A stretch of DNA of 64,000 bases from Thinopyrum elongatum (taxonomy: Eukaryota; Streptophyta; Magnoliopsida; Poales; Poaceae), in the NCBI GenBank assembly GCA_011799875.1, contig CM022297.1, positions 518,680,929 through 518,744,928 on the forward strand. Direction: 5' to 3'. A program made the translations under genes and the position numbers. A model generated the notes under the pieces. That model had not been told where the DNA came from. It ran no database searches and was given only the letters and a program-made list of their open reading frames with translations. How positions within the stretch are numbered: position 1 is the first letter of the stretch; the number at the start of each line of letters is the position of its first letter. Of the stretch, positions 43,772-54,271 are shown piece by piece.

Positions 43772-43941
43772 ACCCTGCCACCTGACAAAAGGTACTGCTG
43801 TGGACCCCGTCCAACCCTGTATATTTGTTTGTATAAGATTCATATTGCTAAAAGAGAGAAACAAAAGCATAGTGGGGTCTACCAGCCACACCAATCTCAA
43901 AGCAACGTTTGTGGTAGATTCTCCACCGGTACATCCCGCCA

Positions 43942-45703
43942 CTTTTTTTTTCTTTTCGAAAAGGGGGTTTGCCCCGGCCTCTGCATCAGAATGATGCATA
44001 CGGCCATATTATTGATAATCAAAAGGTCCAACATAAGTCTCGAGGTCTAAAACAAAAGGTAAAAATGCTCACAAAGAGCACGAAAGCAAAAACAGGACAG
44101 CCACAACCGGCAGGCAAAACAAAAGATAGGAAACTAAATACCTATCCTATTACATGACCGCCATCCAAACCGGTTGAAGATAGCCCGTGCTACCGTCTCC
44201 CATCGGATAGATCCAGTAACCAAAAGCTCCCTGGCCTCCGTCGGAGTGAGTAGCGACCACATACGGATGAGTGTAGTGGCCCTGAAAACAACCTGCAAGA
44301 AATGAATATTTGTTGTTCTGTTAAAAACCAAGTCGTTTCTGCAGTTCCAAACTGCCCATAATAAAGCACATACTCCTACACGGATATGTCTCGCTGTTTC
44401 TGCATCAATCCCATCTAGCCACGTCCCAAATAACGTGTTGATGGAATTCGGAGGAGTAATATTAAAAGCTATGTGGACCGACCTCCACAAATTTTTTGCC
44501 AATGGGCAGTCAAGAAAGAGGTGTTTGATTGATTCATCACTATCACAAAAACTACATCTTTTAGATCCAGTCCAGTTGCGCTTCGCCAAATTGTCCTTAG
44601 TTAGGATGACTTGTTTGTGGACAAACCACATAAACACTTTGATTTTTAAAGGCACTTTGACTTTCCAAACATGTTTCGAACTAGGAATAACACTAGTGTT
44701 GATAATATCCACATACATGGATTTAACCGAAAACTCACCATTCTTAGCTAGTTTCCAGCGCAACTGATCGGGCTGTTGAGAAAGGTGGACATCCATCAAT
44801 CTTCTCACAAGATGGAGCCAATCTTCCCAACGGTTTCTCGCTAGCGTCCTCCTGAATTGAATATTAAGAGGATTGGACTGTACTACTGTTGCAACGTAAG
44901 CGTCTCTTCGCTGAACAATATTATAGAGAGAAGGATATTGGATTGCAAGGGGCGTCTCCCCTAGACATGTATCCTCCCAGAATCTTGTGGAAGTACCATT
45001 TCCAATTACAAATTTTGTCCTATTAAAAAAGACTGATTTCACTCTCATCAGTCCCTTCCAAAAAGGCGAATCAGTCGGTCTTACCGTCACCTGGGACAAG
45101 GTTTTGGACTGAAGGTACTTATTACGAAGAATCTGTGCCCATGTGGCATCCGTCTCTACAGATAACTTATACAGCCACTTGCTAAGAAGACATCTGTTCT
45201 TCACCTCTAAATTTTCAATGCCTAGACCCCCTTGAGCTTTCGGCCTACAAATGATAACCCACTTAGCGAGTCTGTATTTTCTTTTTAATTCATCGCTCTG
45301 CCAGAAGAAGCGCGATCGATAGAAATCTAGCCTTTTTCGTACTCCAACTGGTACTTCGAAAAAGGACAATAGAAACATAGGCATACTTGTGAGAACCGAA
45401 TTAATCAGAATCAATTGTCCTCTGTATGACATAAACTTGCCCTTCCAGCAGCTCAGTTTTTTTTCAAATCGATCTTCAATGCACTTCCACTCCTTGTTTG
45501 AAAGCTTGCGATGGTGGATTGGTATACCCAAATACGTGAAGGGTAAAGACCCCAATTCGCACCCGAACAATTCCTTGTAAGCTTGTTGTTCTTCTTTAGC
45601 TCTTCCAAAGCAGAACAATTCACTTTTATGGAAGTTAATCTTTAACCCCGATAATTGTTCGAACAAGCACAATACCAGCTTCATGTTTCTAGCTTTTGCG
45701 CAA
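43942..45703 (-). mobile_element. 5'-truncated LINE with poly-A at its left end
   Basis: The minus-strand sequence ends with CCCCCTTTTCGAAAAG and an A-rich tail (plus strand T run 43942-43957), the usual 3' end of Triticeae LINEs. Coding sequence occupies 45684-44134, with a short 3' UTR. The 5' end stops within the reverse transcriptase. No matching target duplication was found. Confidence 0.85.
44134..45684 (-). pseudogene. LINE ORF2 C-terminal part (RT end and zf-RVT)
   Basis: An open frame of 516 residues. It begins in the C-terminal part of the reverse transcriptase (FEQLSGLKINFHKSELFCFG and PFTYLGIPIHHRKL), continues through the thumb (WKGKFMSYRGQLILINSVL) and ends with the zf-RVT region (CSFCDSDESIKHLFLDC). 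The YxDD catalytic box would be upstream and is missing. The remaining frame is intact, so the insertion is fairly recent. No RNase H domain follows, unlike the LINE at 8762. Confidence 0.9.
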
Positions 45704-45720
45704 AAAAATCTTTAACCCCC

Positions 45721-45773
45721 AACAAACTCACGTATGCATTTGCGCAAAAAAACAAACAAACTCACGTATGCAT
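45721..45773. repeat. Exact 19-bp direct repeats around a short A-rich insert
   Basis: AACAAACTCACGTATGCAT at 45721-45739 and 45755-45773, separated by TTGCGCAAAAAAACA. This may be a second very short poly-A insertion or a simple duplication; TTGCGCAAAAAAA also occurs at 45695. Confidence 0.6.
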
Positions 45774-46686
45774 ACAATAACTAATCACCTGATGCATAGC
45801 CGCATCCCTATGTGCAATACTGCCACATCACACGGCACTACACATGCACATATCCTCAACGACTAGGCCAAAACACTCGGCCACCAATTCTACCAGAAAA
45901 CTTAACACTGACTCAACTACTAACACCATGACAAGATTAAATAGCTAACAATCACGCCCTTAATCTTTTCATGACAACTCGTTGACTCGCCTATACATTC
46001 TTGCCACACACGTGCAGCAGCTTCACCACGTCGTGGATCATGACTTGGAACGCTGATCACCACATCATCTTGCTGCTCGCAGTGGCCACCTCTTAACGTG
46101 GATGACGGCTTCACGGCGCCGATCGCCACGTCGTCGCAGCGACCCATCTTGCGAATGGCATCACACCAACCTAGACACCACCGTCAACAAGCTTGAGGCC
46201 AATCCTCATGACGGCTTCGCGCCGCCGTACCACCCAACGGCATCACACCGTTGTCTTCTTGTGGCAGCTTCACACCGCCAGCTCCATCTACGGCATCGCA
46301 CCGCATCCAGACATCAGCCGCATCGCGCCGCCGATGGCCTCCACCTTGCGGCGTCATCCTCCGCCTGACATGGAGTCCGCTACGCCTCGATGAGAGGGAG
46401 ACATCCCATGCCTTCACCGCAACTGCGCCGCCAGGACAAGCTCGTTGTCTCATGTTCGCCGCCGGTGCCGCAACTCGCCGGTGATCCGCCTCCATGTTGC
46501 CGACGATGACGCACCTTGTCGCCGACTCGGACATGGACGATGAACTCCTTATGGCAATGGCCTCCACGCCATGGCCATCACCTCCTTGTTGCCGATGGCA
46601 CGACTTACCGGGCAGCTCCTTCGGTTGTCACGCAGCTCGACAATGACGGAGAACCGGACCTTGACACACGAGGCTCTGATGCCAAT
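45774..46686. other. Possible interior of a small LTR element
   Basis: 46090-46680 is GC-rich with CGGCATCACACCG-like and CTTCGCGCCGCCG-like repeats. Frames are open by composition only and no gag or pol motif is visible. 45774-46090 shows nothing recognised. Confidence 0.35.
46672..46686 (-). other. Primer-site-like sequence next to a small LTR
   Basis: On the minus strand AT followed by TGGCATCAGAGC directly after CAACA. It is one base off the common TGGTATCAGAGC Met-tRNA site. Confidence 0.55.
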
Positions 46687-47008
46687 TGTTGGCGCTGCCT
46701 CCTCGCAGCCCCTTATTCCTCTTGCTAACTCTCTCAGCTCACCGAAGAGATCCAAGAACAAGGAAGAACACAAGTTTGAACACAAGTTTTTTTGGTAGCC
46801 GGCTGCCTCTCACAGCCAGACCTTTTCTTCTCACACACCGTGGAAGGAACACACACACACACACACACACTCTTCACCAAGGAGAAAAATGGCTTTGCCT
46901 CTTGCTCCCGGTGAGAACACATGGGCTACATTTTCCTCTCCTTCTCATTTCCATAACCGCTGATTACATTGTTCAAGTAGAATCCACACACGCATAGCCC
47001 AGCCAACA
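46687..47008 (-). repeat. Small LTR (322 bp)
   Basis: Bounded by TGTTGGC at the left and GCCAACA at the right, perfect short inverted termini, next to the primer-site-like sequence. It contains an AC microsatellite at 46852-46871. No partner LTR was found within the window, so this is a partial element of the TRIM/short-Copia kind. Confidence 0.5.
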
Positions 47009-48269
47009 TGCTCAGCCACTAACGCTACTAACACACGCACAATACCAGCCAACTGTCGGAGAGGATGTGTAGGTTCATTTTTCCATGGCTTGGCTGACCC
47101 GACTCAGAGAACAAGCCAGAAAATGGACAGGAGCCAAGCAGCCAATCCAAATATCGACATTGCTATGGGGCATCGCTACAGCACAAGGCAAGGCGAGAGG
47201 CTCCATCTCCTAAGGGCACAATCATCCTTGCATATTTTGGTGATTTCGCAACAAACAGCAGCAGTGCAGCGTGAAGACCGAAACTGTCGAAGCAGGGGCC
47301 ATAGTCGGCGCCGGCACGAGTTATTTGTGATGGACCCTGGTCATATATGACAAGTGATCACTGAGTTCCTGATGACTCTCAAGCTGACGACATTAATCAT
47401 TTTTGTCCCCGTTCAAATTTATATTAGAAACTTGAAGACCAACTTTCATCTCTTTCGCTTCTTTTTTAAAGCCCCCCAGATGTGCCCTATATATGTTTCC
47501 TTTTTATAGTTTGGTTTGCTAGGGCTGCAGTACAATGTTTTACTGAGTGAATGCAATTTAATAATGGAACTTGAATACATATAATACTGACTGCCATTGA
47601 TTCTCCTCTTCTGTGGTGACCATATATAGTCCGAGAGCAATTGATTGATCACTTGCCTTCTCTTGCAAAGTTCTTATAGAGATGACTATGTATTTTCTAA
47701 AAATAATTCGGTACTTGAAACGATTCTAAACACTTGGACACAAGACTTTTAGACAGTAGAAATAACTATTACTGGGATAAACATAGCTATGGTCCATTCA
47801 GTTTCGTCAGATGCAAGAAATGAAGAGTACACTGATTTAGTATTTAAGTGGTGAGTAGTGCAAACAAATCACTAAATTCGACTGGCAACTCTTGCCAATG
47901 CATGCCTTTCGTAGCTTTTTGGCGAAACTATATGTTCAGTATTGTTTTCATTTATTTTTAATACAGAGGTCTGTCGTGCCACATCAAGCTTGCTACGTAC
48001 CGAGTAGAACATCATTAGTTTCAGGAACAACCTAAATATGACCACCATCTTATACTACATTATTAGATTGACCTTTTCGCTAAGACAACATAGATGACCG
48101 CTTCAAGTGCAACAGAAACTCAGATTCGCCAGACAAGGACACATGTATAACTGAGAAAACATCCATCGAAAACAGGTGAATAGCACTTATAAAACATGTT
48201 TGAAAGTTTTCAAATAAAATCTCAAAAGTTACAACACTGTTGTAGCAGTGCAGTTCTATAAACAAGTAC
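47009..48269. other. Stretch without recognised gene
   Basis: Mixed AT-rich sequence. Short frames on both strands carry no known motif and no terminal or direct repeats were noticed. Confidence 0.4.
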
Positions 48270-48365
48270 AGTTTTATCAATGAAAATTTGTTCCCGCTAA
48301 GTGAATATTTGTTCCACCTCAATGAATATTTGTTCCACCTCAATGAATATATGTTCCCCGCTATG
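48270..48365. repeat. Tandem TTTGTTCC repeat, second locus
   Basis: Four units of the 42787-42955 repeat. 48276-48340 is almost identical to part of the first locus, including the word TTCCCGCTAAGTGAATAT. Confidence 0.85.
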
Positions 48366-48409
48366 TGACTACGATCTGTCTGATTTCTCATGGACAGTAT
48401 CATAGGCAT

Positions 48410-49530
48410 CATTCATAGCAGAAGTAGCATCATCAATTACTTGCGACATATTAGGATAACTAGCAGGTGGTGGTGTCGCAAGCTAACTCAAAACAGAAGG
48501 TGAATCAAGTGCAGAGTGTGATGGCAGTTCCTTACCTCCCGTCATAGTAGAGGGATAAATCTTGGTTCTTGGATCTTTCGGATTATTCATAGTGATCAAC
48601 AGATATAAATCCCAAGTTGATGCGACACCGTCTTCGGAGAAGAGGGTGTTCAAGGGGAGGTCCGATCTTCACGGCGTAGGATCGATAAATGGATGGGGAT
48701 AACTAGCTGCAAGCAGCCAGAAAATGAAAAATAAGAGATTATGACCCGACGAGGAGGATGCTCACCGAAGCTTGCAATCTGAACTTTCGCCGATCCACAA
48801 CCCGCAATACTACCCCACACAACCACGCTCAAGTCGTGGAGCACGGGATAGGTGCAATCCGCAAGGGAAACCACGAACTCTAACCCACACAACACGATCT
48901 AGTCGTGGAGCACGAATTAGGAGCAATTTCTCAAGGAATCACGAGAATAAGGATAACAAGAGCTCTCCAATCTCAGGAGGAGTCTATGTCTTTGATCTTT
49001 GATAGAAATGGCAAAAGTCCCCAACGAAGGGAAGGGCTAGCCTATTTATAATCAAGACAACCCCCTGGATAGGTGTGAAAACAAACTAGCTTCTGGAACC
49101 AGCTTAGGTGTGAAAGAGAACCAGCTTTGGTTTGACTAAATAGCTTAGAGACTTAATGAGGTAGCTTCTGGAAAACTCTTGTTGGCGGTGGTTGGCAGTT
49201 CCCGACCAAACATTGTTCACTGGAGTCGAACAATGTTTCCTTCAGCAGCAAACTCGAGTTCGGAAAACCTTTCGCAAGTTGGGATATCCAAACTCGTGCA
49301 AAACATTGTTTCGTCAGAATCAGAACAATGTTTCTTCAGCAGACAACTTATTTCTTCATGAACTCCTAACTTTGTTTCTTCGCCATAAAACATTGTTTTG
49401 CACGGACTGAAATGGGTTTGGCCTTCTTCGATATTGCACCTGAGTTCAACCAACAACAAAGGAGATGAAAGTGCAGCCATGTGTTCAAGATTATAGTATA
49501 AACTTAAGTTAGCGTTCACCTGGCAATGTG
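48410..49530. other. Mosaic of old LTR-element sequence
   Basis: On the minus strand 48591-48380 carries a broken frame starting MNNPKDPRTKIYPSTM with one TAG, perhaps a gag start. 48830-48950 holds two copies of a TCGTGGAGCACG segment. 49195-49400 has repeated AACAATGTTTC and AACATTGTTT words in both orientations. I cannot assign a family. Confidence 0.3.
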
Positions 49531-49531
49531 T

Positions 49532-49825
49532 TCATTTGACACGAAATATTATGACTTCTCCTTTGATGACCAAGGATGTATAGATGGTTGTCATGTCCTC
49601 ATCATCCTCCCCCTCTTGAAAAGGAGTCGTCCTCGACTCTAAGGGTTGAATGGTTTTCATGTCCTCATCGTCCTCCCTCTCTTGAAGAGGAGTCGTCCTC
49701 GACTCTAGCCGGTCATCACACAAAAGAAAATTGGCCAGTACAAAGAAACAATGCAAAGATTTTATCAAATGCGTAAGTTTAGCTTTCACCTTTGCAAACT
49801 TCGAATACATTGTTTGACTCAGCAA
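49532..49825 (-). pseudogene. Gypsy-related tail with repeated ESRTTPFQE motif
   Basis: A minus-strand frame encodes two copies of ESRTTP(F/L)QE.EDDEDM 20 residues apart, from a DNA duplication (49595-49640 and 49658-49705). I associate the motif with the 3' part of some Triticeae Gypsy elements, but no catalytic domain is present. Confidence 0.4.
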
Positions 49826-49884
49826 TTCCTTCCAACTAACATTTCCATGGAGTATATCACAAGTGATTCAGAGAAAAGAGCTAT

Positions 49885-49904
49885 GCTCCCCAGAAACGGC
49901 GCCA
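49885..49904 (-). other. Primer binding site of Gypsy LTR Y
   Basis: On the minus strand TGGCGCCGTTTCTGGGGAGC follows the LTR end ATCA. It resembles the TGGCGCCGTTGCCGGGG site of many plant Gypsy elements, with three changes. Confidence 0.7.
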
Positions 49905-49915
49905 AAAAAAGGTCT

Positions 49916-51305
49916 TGATAACCCACAAGTATAGGGGATCGCAACAGTTTTCGAGGGTAGAGTATTCAACCCAAATTTATTGATTCGACACAAGGGGAGC
50001 CAAAGAATATTCACGAGTATTAGCAGTTGAGTTGTCAATTCAACGACACCTGAAAGACTTAATATCTACAGCAAAGTTTTTAGTAGCAAAGTTATATGGA
50101 AGTAACGGTAACGGTGGTAACAGTAACAGTAGCAATATTGTAGCAATTGTAACAGCAGCTCGGCAAAAGTAACTTAGCAAAGATCAACATGTGAAAAGCT
50201 CGTAGGCATTGGATCAGTGATGGATAATTATGTCGGATGGCATTCATCATGCAACAGTTATAACCTAGGGTGACATAGAACTAGCTCCAATTCATCAATA
50301 TAATATAGGCATGTATTCCGTATATAGTCATCCGTGCTTATGGAAAAGAACTTGCATGACATCTTTTGTCCTACCCTCCCGTGGCAGCGGGGTCCTAATG
50401 GAAACTAAGGGATATTAAGGCCTCCTTTTAATAGAGAACCGGAACAAAGCATTAGCACTTAGTGAATACATGAACTCCTCAAACTATGGTAATCACCGGA
50501 AAGAATCCCAATTATTGTCACCTTGGGGTATGCGGATCATAACTCGTAATAGGTGTCTACAACTTGCAAGATAGGATCAAGAACTTACATATATTCATGA
50601 AAACATAATATGTTCATGTCTGAAATCATGGCACTCGGGCCCTAGTGACAAGCATTAAGCATAGCAAAGTCATAGCAACATCAATCTCAGAACATAGTGG
50701 ATACTAGGGATCAAACCCTAACAAAACTAACTCGATTACATGATAAATCTCATCCAACCCATCACCGTCCAGCAAGCCTATGGTGGAATTACTCACTCCC
50801 AGCGATGAGCATCATGAAATTGGTGATGGAGGAAGGTTGATGATGACGATGGCGATGATTTCCCCTCTCCCGAGCCCCAAAACAGACTCCAGATCTGCCC
50901 TCCCGAGGAAGAACAAGAGGTGGCGGCGGCTCCGTATCGTAAAACGCGATGAACTCTTCTCTCTGATTTTTTTTTTCTCCTCGAACAGGAATATATAGAG
51001 TTGGAATTAGGGTCGAAGGAGGTCCAGGGGGCCCACAAGCCTGCAAGGCGCACCCTCAGGGCTTGTGGCCTCTGGGTGGCCCCCCTCTGGTAACTTTTTG
51101 CGCTAGTATTTTTTATTAATTCCACAAAAATTCTCCGTAAATTTTCAGGTACATCCGAGAACTTTGATTTCTGCACAAAAACAACACCATGGCAATTCTG
51201 CTGAAAACAGCGTCAGTCCGGGTTAGTTCCATTCAAATCATGTAAATTAGAGTCGAAAACAAGGGCAAAAGAGTTCGGAAAAGTAGATACGGTGGAGACG
51301 TATCA
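49916..51305 (-). repeat. Gypsy LTR Y, inserted in the gag of a related element
   Basis: A 1390-bp LTR, TGATACGTCTCC at 51305 to TTATCA at 49916 on the minus strand. It lies directly next to the truncated gag at 51306, so the element jumped into it. Its interior beyond the primer site is replaced by other sequence. It contains a GC-rich hairpin at 51030-51085 and a T run at 50970. Confidence 0.85.
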
Positions 51306-51466
51306 CCATCTCCTGCATACGGATTAGCTAGCAGTTTCTCTATCATACCCGAAGGAATTTCATAATAAATATTTTCAGTAGGTGCAGTAGGTTGAGGAGC
51401 ATATCTTTGTTCTTCCGGTCGGGGTGAAGATACCCCGAACAAGCCCCTTAAATGATTATTTTCCAT
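51306..51466 (-). pseudogene. Start of a Gypsy gag, cut by LTR Y
   Basis: A minus-strand ATG at 51466 opens MENNHLRGLFGVSSPRPEEQ and continues to IPSGMIEKLLANPYAGDG, where the LTR of another element begins. I associate this N-terminus with a common Triticeae Gypsy gag. It belongs with the LTR at 51573-53094, from which it is separated by the primer site and a short leader. Confidence 0.75.
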
Positions 51467-51543
51467 AGTGACAAGTGACAGAAAATTTCAGCACACAATA
51501 TAAATTTTTTCTTACCAAATTCCACTCACCAAAGGCGCTTCAC

Positions 51544-51561
51544 TCCCCGGCAACGGCTCCA
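51544..51561 (-). other. Primer binding site of Gypsy LTR X
   Basis: On the minus strand TGGAGCCGTTGCCGGGGA, one base from the TGGCGCCGTTGCCGGGGA form that pairs with Asp-type tRNA in many plant Gypsy elements. Confidence 0.8.
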
Positions 51562-51572
51562 GAAAAGAGTCT

Positions 51573-53094
51573 TGATGACCCACAAGTATAGGGGATCTAT
51601 CGCAGTCCTTTCAATAAGTAAGAGTGTCGAACCCAACGAGGAGCAGAAGGAAATGACAAGCGGTTTTCAGCAAGGTATTCTCTACAAGCACTGAAATTAT
51701 TGGTAACAGATAGTTTTGTAATAAGGTAATTCGTAACGGGTAACAAGTAACAAGTGTAGCAACGGTGCAGCAAGGTGGCCCAATCCTTTTTATAGCAAAG
51801 GACAAGCTTGGACAAGTTCTTATATAAAGCACAACGCTCCCGAGGACACATGGGAATTATTGTCAAGTTAGTTTTCATCATGCTCATATGATTCGCGTTC
51901 GTTACTTTGATAATTTGATATGTGGGTGGACCGGTGCTTGGGTGCTGTCCTTACTTGGACAAGCCTCCCACTTATGATTAACCCCTCTTGCAAGCATCCG
52001 CAACTACGAAAGAAGAATTAAGATAAATGTAACCATAGCATGAAACGTGTGGATCCAAATCAGCCCCTTACGAAGCAACGCATAAACTAGGGTTTAAGCT
52101 TCTGTCACTCTAGCAACCCATCATCTACTTATTACTTCCCAATGCCTTCCCCTAGGCCCAAATCATGGTGAAGTGTCATGTAGTCAACTTTCACATAACA
52201 CCACTAGAGGAAAGACAACATACATCTCATCAAAATATCAAACGAATACCAAATTCACATGATTACTTATAACAAGACTTCTCCCATATCCTCAGGAACA
52301 AACGTAACTACTCACAAAGCATATTCATGTTCAAGATCAGAGGGGTATTGAATATCATTAAGGATCTGAACATATGATCTTTCACCAAATAAACCAACTA
52401 GCATCAACTACAAGGAGTAATCAACACTACTAGCCACCCACAGGTACCAATCTGAGGTTCTGAGGCAAAGATCGAATACAAGAGATGAACTAGGGTTTGA
52501 GAGGAGATGGTGCTGGTGAAGATGTTGATGGAGATTGACCCTCCCTCGATGAGAGGATCGTTGGTGATGACGATGGCTTTGATTTCCCCCTCCGGGGGGG
52601 AAGTTTCCCCGGCAGAATCGCTCTGCCGGAGCTCTAGATTGGTTCTGCCCAATTTTCGCCTCGAGACGGCGGCGCTTCATCCCGAAAGCTATCTCCTGAT
52701 TTTTTCTAGGTAAAACCCCTCCATATAGCCAAAGATGGGCACCGGAGACCTGCCAGGGGGCCCACAAGCCCTGGGGGCGTGCCTAGGGGGGTAGGGCGCG
52801 CCCCCAGGCTTGTGGCCACCTGGTGGGTCCCCTCTGGTATTTTCTTCGCCCAATAATTCTTAAATATTCCAAAATAACTCGCCGTAAATTTTCAGGACTT
52901 TTGGAGTTGTGTAGAATAGGTCTCTCAGATTTGCTCCTTTCCGATCCAGAATTCCAGCTGCCGGCATTCTCCCTCTTCCGGTAAATCTTGTAAAATAAGA
53001 GAGAAAAGGCATAAGCATTGTACCATAATGTGTAATAACAGTCCAGAATGCAATAAATATTGATATAAAAACATGATACAAAATGGACGTATCA
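51573..53094 (-). repeat. Gypsy LTR X
   Basis: A 1522-bp LTR, TGATACGTCC at 53094 to TCATCA at 51573 on the minus strand, followed by primer site and gag start. The right end lies 6 bp from the start of LTR Z in the opposite orientation. A GC-rich hairpin lies at 52758-52815. Confidence 0.88.
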
Positions 53095-53100
53095 GGGAGT

Positions 53101-53685
53101 TGATACATCCATTTTGCATCATGATTTCCTACTGTTATTTATAATGTTTTTATGCATAATAATGCTTTTTGGAGTATTTCTAATGCCTTTTCTCTCATAA
53201 TATGCAAGGTTTACACAAAGAGGGAGAATGCCGGCAGCTGGAATTCTGGACCTGAAAAAGCTACGTCAGAGTTACCTATTCTGCACATCTCCAAATGAGC
53301 TGAAAATTTACGAAGAATTATTTTGGAATAAATGAAAAATACTGGAGGAAATAACTACTAGAGGAGGCCCACCAGGTGGGCACAACCCACCTGGGCGCGC
53401 CAGGCCCCCCAGGCGCACCCTGGTGGGTTGTGCCCTCCTCGGCCCACCTCCGGTGCCCATCTTCTGGTATATAGGTCATTTTGACCTAGAAAAAATCAGG
53501 AGGGGACTTTCGGGACGAAGCACCGCCGTCTCGAGGTGGAACTTGGGCAGGAGCACTTTTGCCCTCCGGCGAAGCGATTCCGCCAGGGGAACTTCCCTCC
53601 GGGAGGGGGAAATCATCGTCATCGTCATCACCAACAACTCTCCCATCTTTGGGAGGGCCATCTTCATCAACATCTTCAACAGCAC
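53101..53685 (+). repeat. Truncated Gypsy LTR Z, head to head with LTR X
   Basis: Starts TGATACATCCATTTTGCATC and shares GGAGAATGCCGGCAGCTGGA, a GGTGCCCATCTTCTGG block and the GATGACGATGATTTCCCC region (in reverse) with LTR X. It runs in plus orientation and is cut at 53685 by the LTR of the Tat-type Gypsy. Confidence 0.85.
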
Positions 53686-54234
53686 TGTCAGGGATATAAC
53701 CCCGCGATGAGACCCGCCCTACTGGGCCGGGTTAGGATGTTGGCGACTCATAAGGAAGGCCTTGAGCAGGCTCAGGAGATCAAGACGTGGGACCCGGAGG
53801 GCGATTTATGAGATGAGCCGCCGAAGGCCCAAGCCCAGAAGATGGTGCGAGACCCGGCGTTGTAAGCCGCCCGACGGTGACTTTCCTAGTAAGGCAAGGT
53901 GACTTAGAATCAGAGTCGGTCACATAGTATGACCCGACCTGAACTCTTGTAAGCCTAGGGCCTCGACCTGTGTATATAAAGGCGAGACCCTGCGGCGGGA
54001 AAACCTAAGAAACAATTGATCGAGAGCTAGGTTAAGCGATTCCGCTCCCTTGTAATCAATACTCAAGCAATACAACTCAAAGCAGGAAGTAGGCTTTTAC
54101 CTCGTTGGTGAGGGGCCGAACCTGGGTAAACTCGTGTCTCTCGTCCCGTTCAACCCCTTTAAGTTAACCTACATTGCGATGGCTCCACACTTAAGTCCTT
54201 CCACTAGGACATCTGCCGTGACAAAACCACGACA
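53686..54234 (+). repeat. 5' LTR of the Tat-type Gypsy
   Basis: A 549-bp LTR with TGTCAGGG start and CCACGACA end. TATATAAAGG at 53973-53982 is a likely TATA box. The 5 bp before it, AGCAC, would be the target duplication; its partner is outside the window. Confidence 0.85.
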
Positions 54235-54254
54235 GTTGGCGCCCACCGTGGGGC
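54235..54254 (+). other. Primer binding site of the Tat-type Gypsy
   Basis: GTTGGCGCCCACCGTGGGGC directly follows the LTR, a form shared by many grass Tat/RIRE2-like elements. Confidence 0.8.
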
Positions 54255-54271
54255 CAGAGCACGGTGGTTTC

